Positions 60,401-64,000 of a DNA stretch of 64,000 nt are shown one piece after another. Location of the stretch: contig NZ_CP054044.1 of the NCBI RefSeq assembly GCF_013282745.1, positions 558,001 through 622,000 of the forward strand, written 5' to 3'. The notes beneath the pieces are model-generated. The model was given only the letters and a program-made list of their open reading frames with translations. It did no database searches and was not told the origin of the DNA. A program made the translations under genes and the position numbers. Numbering within the stretch: position 1 is the first letter of the stretch; every line of letters starts with the position of its first letter. The DNA comes from Yersinia bercovieri ATCC 43970. GTDB taxonomy: Bacteria > Pseudomonadota > Gammaproteobacteria > Enterobacterales > Enterobacteriaceae.

Positions 60401-63400
60401 GCGCTGTTGCGCGGTGCCGATGGTGAGGTTCTCTTTCGCCCGCAGGCTAACATCATTGTCGGCCACCACATTGCTGCCGCTGACCGCAATATTTTTGCCG
60501 CTGATATCAAGCGAACCCGCCGAGAGCATCGAGCCGACCGCCAGTGTCTGGCTCCGGCTGTCTTCGGTGTGCGTGGTGGAGCTGGAAGCCAGACCTTTGT
60601 GCTTACCGGTATGAATGCGCAGTTCATCATGCTGTTCGGTCTGTGTAGTCAAGGTGACATCGCCGCCCGCCGCCAGCTTCAGCGCGCCGTCAGTTTGTAT
60701 CGCGCTGGCGCTGAGGGTGATATCTTTTGCCGCCTGTAAATTGATATCGCCCTTCGCATTTAACTGGCTACCCAGCAGGGTTTCATCATAGAGATCCACT
60801 GAGTCGCTATGGCGCTTAGTGGTGGCTTTACCGGTGACCTGTAGGCTGTCGGTCGCCGCGCTGAGGTTAATATTCTGCGCCTGCACATCAATAGTGCCGG
60901 CATTGATGTTGGCCCCCACGGCGGTCAGATTATCAACCTTGGCGGTCAGCGCACCGCCGACATTCACCTCACTACCCAGATGGCGAATATGTTCACTGCT
61001 GGCGTGGCCATAACCATAATTTGCACTGATCTGGTCGCGGGTCTGTACGGTATTCAGCAGCCAGTCGCCACCAGTATTGACCTGAAGATCCTTGCCGACA
61101 TTGAGGCCCGCGCCTTGCATGATAAAGTCACGATCACTGTTGATCACCGCATTATTGGTGACATTAATACTCGCCAGCGGCCCGAGGATGGTTTGATTGC
61201 GCAGCACTGCGCCATTGCTGCTGAGTTGTTCACTATCAGTGCGCAGTATCAGATCACGGCCGCTATCCAGTTGCAGATTGGTGGCATTTAGCCGCGCGCC
61301 GGTCAGATCAATATCACTGTTCAGTGTGCTGAGTTGCATATTGCCGCCCGCCTGAAGCAGGCCGCCATTGCTGGTCAGAGTGATATCTTTGGCCATGCTG
61401 ATTTGCAGGTTATTGGTGGCTTTAATCGCCCCCTGATTGGTTAACCCCTGCATATCAGTCAATTCGATATTATTGGCGGCAATCAACGCGCCGTTGGCCT
61501 GTAGGTCACCCGGTTTCACCCCCGCCAGATAGACCACCGGCACCAGCACGGTTTGCCCGGCCACTTCACGGGTCTCCATCAGCACAATATTGCCGGTTAA
61601 TGCCGCCATCTGCTCAGCACTGAGGTGAGTGCCGAGGGCAAGATTGAACGCCTTACTGTACTCGAGGCCCGCCGCAAAGAGTTGCTCGAACTGCGCCTGC
61701 GCATCACTGTAGCCAGTGGCGACGGTTTGCCCGGTCAACGCCAGCACCTGATCCCGCACCAGACGCTGCTCATAAATATTGTCCCCCAGACGTTTGTGGA
61801 TCACTGAAGGGTCGTTATTCAGCTGCTGGAGCACGTAGTCCGAGCCGCGCCAGTTATTTAGGTTGGCAAACGCAGGGTTGGTCTCTATGAGGTAGCCACC
61901 ACTCACTGCACGACCAGGGGTAGCAAGGTTGGTGCCGCCCAAGTTGGGATCAAGGGGCGACGGGTTATTGATACTGCCAAGCGAGAGGTCACCTTCCGGG
62001 CTTGGCGCGTAGTGGCCTTTGTCTGTATTGAGTTGATACAGCCCACCGCTGGGAAGTGTTAGCGAAATACCGTCAAACTCGACAGCAATCTCTTTGCCGG
62101 TATTGTCGCGATCACCCGGTGGGGTGGTTGCGCCGGAGTTTGCCCCATTGTGAATAGTCGCCCCACTGCCACTAATGGTTTTCGCCGTAAGAGTGGAGGC
62201 GTATTGGTTGGTCGCGTGCTCCCTTACCTCTGGCCCCCAACCGGTGCCCCACAAATTGCCTTTGTAGGTGCGGTAGCGCCACTCACCGGTGGAGGTGGTT
62301 CTTTCGATCAGCCGTTGTGCACTCCCCCAACCATCTTGGTTTAGGGTGACACTCGAGAGGTCAATCTCGCCTTGCGCACTGATTTTACTCCAGTAATTTT
62401 CCAGTGTACCAACATGAGGCGTTAAGCTTCCTCCCGCTAACAGTTGCGCTTCAGGGCTGATTTTATCGATGCTGTTTTTGGCAATAGTCGACGTATAGTT
62501 TGTGCCAATATAGTCGCTGTTCATGGAGCCGCCATGGGGTGGTTCAGCATAGCGCCCGCCGGGGATGTCGGGGTTTGCTGCTGTCCAGTAAGCTGTTCCA
62601 CTCTCCGTTCCAGCCGCAACGAAATTGCTATTGGCGGTGAGAATATGGCGGCGATTGGTCAGTGTCGTGGCGTAAACCAGCAGATCTTTGCCAGATTCAA
62701 TCAGACCGGAAATATTGAGCACCTGAGCCGCCGTTTGGTAATTTCCGCCATTATCTTGCCCGCCCGCCAGAATGACCTTACCCATCCCTAAAATGGTGGT
62801 GCTCGGGGCGCTGTCTGTGTTGGTGGCGGTATCACTGTTTTCAATCACTGGCGCCAGTAAGGCTAAGGTGCCGTTCTCATCGGTGGCCCCGATCAGGGCG
62901 TTAGGGCCAGAGTTGGTGATGCGCTCCCGCGCTTTAAGTGTGGCTTCTGCGCCAATAATGCTGCCGCGGTTGAACAAAGTGGTGGAGTCGGTACTGAGTT
63001 TTCGGCCTGCCAACAACTGCCCATCATTGGTTAAGGCACCATGAGTGGTAAAGGTTAAATCTCGACCAGCCTTGAGTGTAGAGCCGGCCAGATTATTGAA
63101 ATCACTCAGTAAACCAATGGTCAGATCCTGACTGGCGGTAACTTTACCTGCGCCGCCATCAAACTGACCAAGATTCAATGAGATGTTATTCGCCGCCAGC
63201 GCACCACCTTGGTTATTGAGGGTTTGACCTGCATTAGCGCCCGCGCTGATGGTCAGTGAGCCAAGGGAGATGATGTTGGCGCGCTGCGTGCTGACATCAC
63301 CACTGTTGGCGATAATATTCATCTCACGGGCTTGCGTGTGGCTATCGGCAAGACTAACCCGGCTACCGGTTAACGTCATAGCCCCCGCGGCGAGGGTTTG

Positions 63401-64000
63401 CCCTTGCGCGATTAAGTCCTGACCGGTGGTTACCGCCAGATCACCGGCATCTGTCAGGCGACCATCACTCTGCACCCCAGCAGCCAATAGGCTGGTGCTG
63501 TTGCTATCAAGGCGCTGTGCATTGACCGCCACATTGCCTTTAGAGAGCAGGGTGCCACCGCGGTTATCCAGATAGCCCGGCAGATTCAGATTGAAATCTG
63601 TCGCTCCGGTTTGCGCTATCACACCGCCAAGATTGGAGAGTGATTGCGCGGCGAGGGTTATCTGTTCGGCAATCAGGTGAGCCTTATCGGTGCGCAGCAA
63701 TGTGCTGGTGTTGGCCGACAGCTGCGTCGCCGCTTTAACCACCGCTTCAGTTAAGGTGATATCTGCCGATTTGGCCGCCAGGGTGATTGCATTAGCCTGA
63801 GTCTGGCTGCCAGTTAAATCAAGTTGGCTACCTGACAGCGCCAATGTTCCTGCGGCGATATTTTGCCCTTGAGCAATCAAGTCGTGTTCAGTCGTGATAG
63901 TTAAATCACCGCTGTTGGCGTGGCTACCGTCTGCTGTCAAACCCGCCGCTATCAGGGACGGAGTGCTGCTGAGTAAGTCGCTAGCACTCAGTTGGAGGTT
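57434..64000 (-). CDS. cdiA: CdiA filamentous hemagglutinin with colicin D-type tRNase CT, 5' end outside window
   Basis: 2,188 residues are visible; the frame is open through base 64000, and TTG 63940 is not a real start. Order from the right edge: FHA-1 repeats (about 62.9-64.0 kb), a non-repetitive probable receptor-binding region rich in Tyr, Trp and Gly (about 62.1-62.8 kb), a YP domain (YLIETNPAFANLNNWRGSDY, RLGDNIYEQRLVRDQVLALTG), FHA-2 repeats (about 58.9-61.5 kb), pretoxin, VENN (58189-58178), a CT entry region and a C-terminal colicin D-like domain (KQLDKKFKHAVDFDV, YETAIKNHMDDTTTF, GTYGFVKDSKVFFNPTTNNA). Colicin D cleaves tRNA-Arg anticodon loops. cdiB should lie beyond the right edge. 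Confidence 0.9.
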   Translation of the reverse strand, partial: NLQLSASDLLSSTPSLIAAGLTADGSHANSGDLTITTEHDLIAQGQNIAAGTLALSGSQLDLTGSQTQANAITLAAKSADITLTEAVVKAATQLSANTSTLLRTDKAHLIAEQITLAAQSLSNLGGVIAQTGATDFNLNLPGYLDNRGGTLLSKGNVAVNAQRLDSNSTSLLAAGVQSDGRLTDAGDLAVTTGQDLIAQGQTLAAGAMTLTGSRVSLADSHTQAREMNIIANSGDVSTQRANIISLGSLTISAGANAGQTLNNQGGALAANNISLNLGQFDGGAGKVTASQDLTIGLLSDFNNLAGSTLKAGRDLTFTTHGALTNDGQLLAGRKLSTDSTTLFNRGSIIGAEATLKARERITNSGPNALIGATDENGTLALLAPVIENSDTATNTDSAPSTTILGMGKVILAGGQDNGGNYQTAAQVLNISGLIESGKDLLVYATTLTNRRHILTANSNFVAAGTESGTAYWTAANPDIPGGRYAEPPHGGSMNSDYIGTNYTSTIAKNSIDKISPEAQLLAGGSLTPHVGTLENYWSKISAQGEIDLSSVTLNQDGWGSAQRLIERTTSTGEWRYRTYKGNLWGTGWGPEVREHATNQYASTLTAKTISGSGATIHNGANSGATTPPGDRDNTGKEIAVEFDGISLTLPSGGLYQLNTDKGHYAPSPEGDLSLGSINNPSPLDPNLGGTNLATPGRAVSGGYLIETNPAFANLNNWRGSDYVLQQLNNDPSVIHKRLGDNIYEQRLVRDQVLALTGQTVATGYSDAQAQFEQLFAAGLEYSKAFNLALGTHLSAEQMAALTGNIVLMETREVAGQTVLVPVVYLAGVKPGDLQANGALIAANNIELTDMQGLTNQGAIKATNNLQISMAKDITLTSNGGLLQAGGNMQLSTLNSDIDLTGARLNATNLQLDSGRDLILRTDSEQLSSNGAVLRNQTILGPLASINVTNNAVINSDRDFIMQGAGLNVGKDLQVNTGGDWLLNTVQTRDQISANYGYGHASSEHIRHLGSEVNVGGALTAKVDNLTAVGANINAGTIDVQAQNINLSAATDSLQVTGKATTKRHSDSVDLYDETLLGSQLNAKGDINLQAAKDITLSASAIQTDGALKLAAGGDVTLTTQTEQHDELRIHTGKHKGLASSSTTHTEDSRSQTLAVGSMLSAGSLDISGKNIAVSGSNVVADNDVSLRAKENLTIGTAQQRESESHLYEKKKSGLMSTGGIGVTVGSNRQKTTDQAQTLTNIGSTVGSLGGNVTLEAGDQLTLHGSEVIAGKDIALKGADVAIIAAENSLSQQHTTESKQSGLTVALSGPVGSAVNSAVTTAQQVTKETDGRLAALQGTKAALSGVQAVQAGQLVQAQGGDTASMFGVSASLGSQKSASQQHQEQTSVSGSTVTAGNNLSVTATGEGNSANSGDIVVQGSQLKAGGDTTLDAARDLLLLGAANTQKTDGSNSSSGGNIGVSLGFGSSGGGLSIFANANKGQGKEHGDGTFWSETQLDSGGTLSLSSGRDTSLIGAQASGETVKVDVGRDLLLQSQQDSDNYDAKQTSTSGGVSMAVVGGGGSANLSMSRDKLHSNYDSVQEQSGIYAGKGGFDITVGEHTQLDGAVIASTADKSKNSLDTGTLGFSNIENKADFKAEHQGGSLSSGGPVGSDLLSNLGSVALSGLGGSGHAEGTTQAAVSEGNITIRDTDKQQQSVDELSRDTDNANGSIGPIFDKEKEQNRLKAAQLIGEIGAQAMDIARTQGAIVATKAAKKQQNDPDAQAAAKAKLEREGKPVTADAIRKQAYDTAYNQALNDSGFGTGGSVQRALQAATAAVQGLSGGNMAAALAGGAAPYITKLIADTLPDDPVSRTLAHAAVNAALAAAQGNNALVGAGGAVTGELIGMIAINAYGKPVSELSETEKQTVSALATLAAGLAGGLIGDSTADTVAGAQTGKTVVENNSLSGDQARESVKQVTSNLKDQVRDKLGEGTLSAIVNSIINATADTGDAILGGADYGADAAMALTSCAMGDSYCTQALNDLAGKNQAAADTLKALMKSETWSAVAGQVKEAAQGNQLALEATGGMLAGLFLPGKKLPDVGAVIASDSIVFSTKQLDKKFKHAVDFDVVTTKKNSETLKQYETAIKNHMDDTTTFEKGTYGFVKDSKVFFNPTTNNAVIIDKTGEFITGFKVIPGTPQYDNFMKNGVLR

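Noticed and set aside
63938-63940. TTG at 63940 as the start of cdiA
   Set aside because: The frame stays open to the right edge with CdiA-like sequence, so the real start is outside the window.
45464-64000. Transposon or integrase as driver of the CDI rearrangements
   Set aside because: No transposase, integrase, terminal inverted repeats or target duplications were seen; the joins fit recombination between cdiA and symE-like repeats.
1-64000. CRISPR arrays, tRNA and rRNA genes
   Set aside because: No regularly spaced short repeats, cloverleaf-type sequences or rRNA signatures were noticed on either strand.

Overview
The window looks like the chromosome of a Yersinia, most likely Y. kristensenii or a close relative. 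It encodes a complete type VI secretion (T6SS) cluster, an mdtNOP-type efflux operon and a contact-dependent growth inhibition (CDI) locus. One CDI module carries an RNase A-like CdiA C-terminal toxin whose residues, counted from the V of VENN, fall on H175, R186, T276 and Y278. This matches the Y. kristensenii CdiA-CT as I remember it. The species call is inference.

Layout. 1-1539 (-): 5' part of a large Ig-like repeat protein running off the left edge. 2124-2840 (+): a LuxR-type regulator with no luxI nearby. 2965-7295: small exported or accessory genes and, divergent from the main T6SS operon, vgrG, which is split by a frameshift in a G7 run. 8001-31107 (+): the T6SS cluster in the order DUF2169-pentapeptide, pentapeptide, DUF3540, PAAR-like, tssJ, K, L, M (split by a frameshift), A, B, C, hcp, FHA-like, tssE, F, G, clpV. 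All 13 core functions are present.

31184-38716: a region of single genes: two exported or outer-membrane proteins, a choloylglycine hydrolase/penicillin V acylase homologue, several small unknowns, a DUF4354 protein and a Tat-exported beta-carbonic anhydrase, separated by long AT-rich spacers that contain a candidate small RNA and strong inverted repeats. 39143-45463 (-): a probable five-gene operon of amidohydrolase, ytcA, mdtN, mdtO and mdtP.

45932-64000: a CDI locus read on the minus strand. The 3' 6.6 kb of a cdiA gene enters from the right edge and ends in a colicin D-type tRNase domain followed by its immunity gene. Downstream of it lies about 11 kb of truncated, duplicated and inverted cdiA fragments. 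They carry three further toxin/immunity modules (TNT with Imm63, LHH nuclease with SUKH, and RNase A-like with CdiI, the last present twice as a 954-bp inverted repeat) and one immunity gene whose toxin has been lost. Short fragments of a SymE-like gene sit at most breakpoints. The array is the most unusual part of the window: it appears to be a store of toxin cassettes shaped by repeated homologous and illegitimate recombination.

Logic of the region: two contact-dependent competition systems (T6SS and CDI) flank export and efflux functions. A LuxR solo and an acylase of a family that can cleave acyl-homoserine lactones also lie here, so population sensing may feed into competition; that link is inference.
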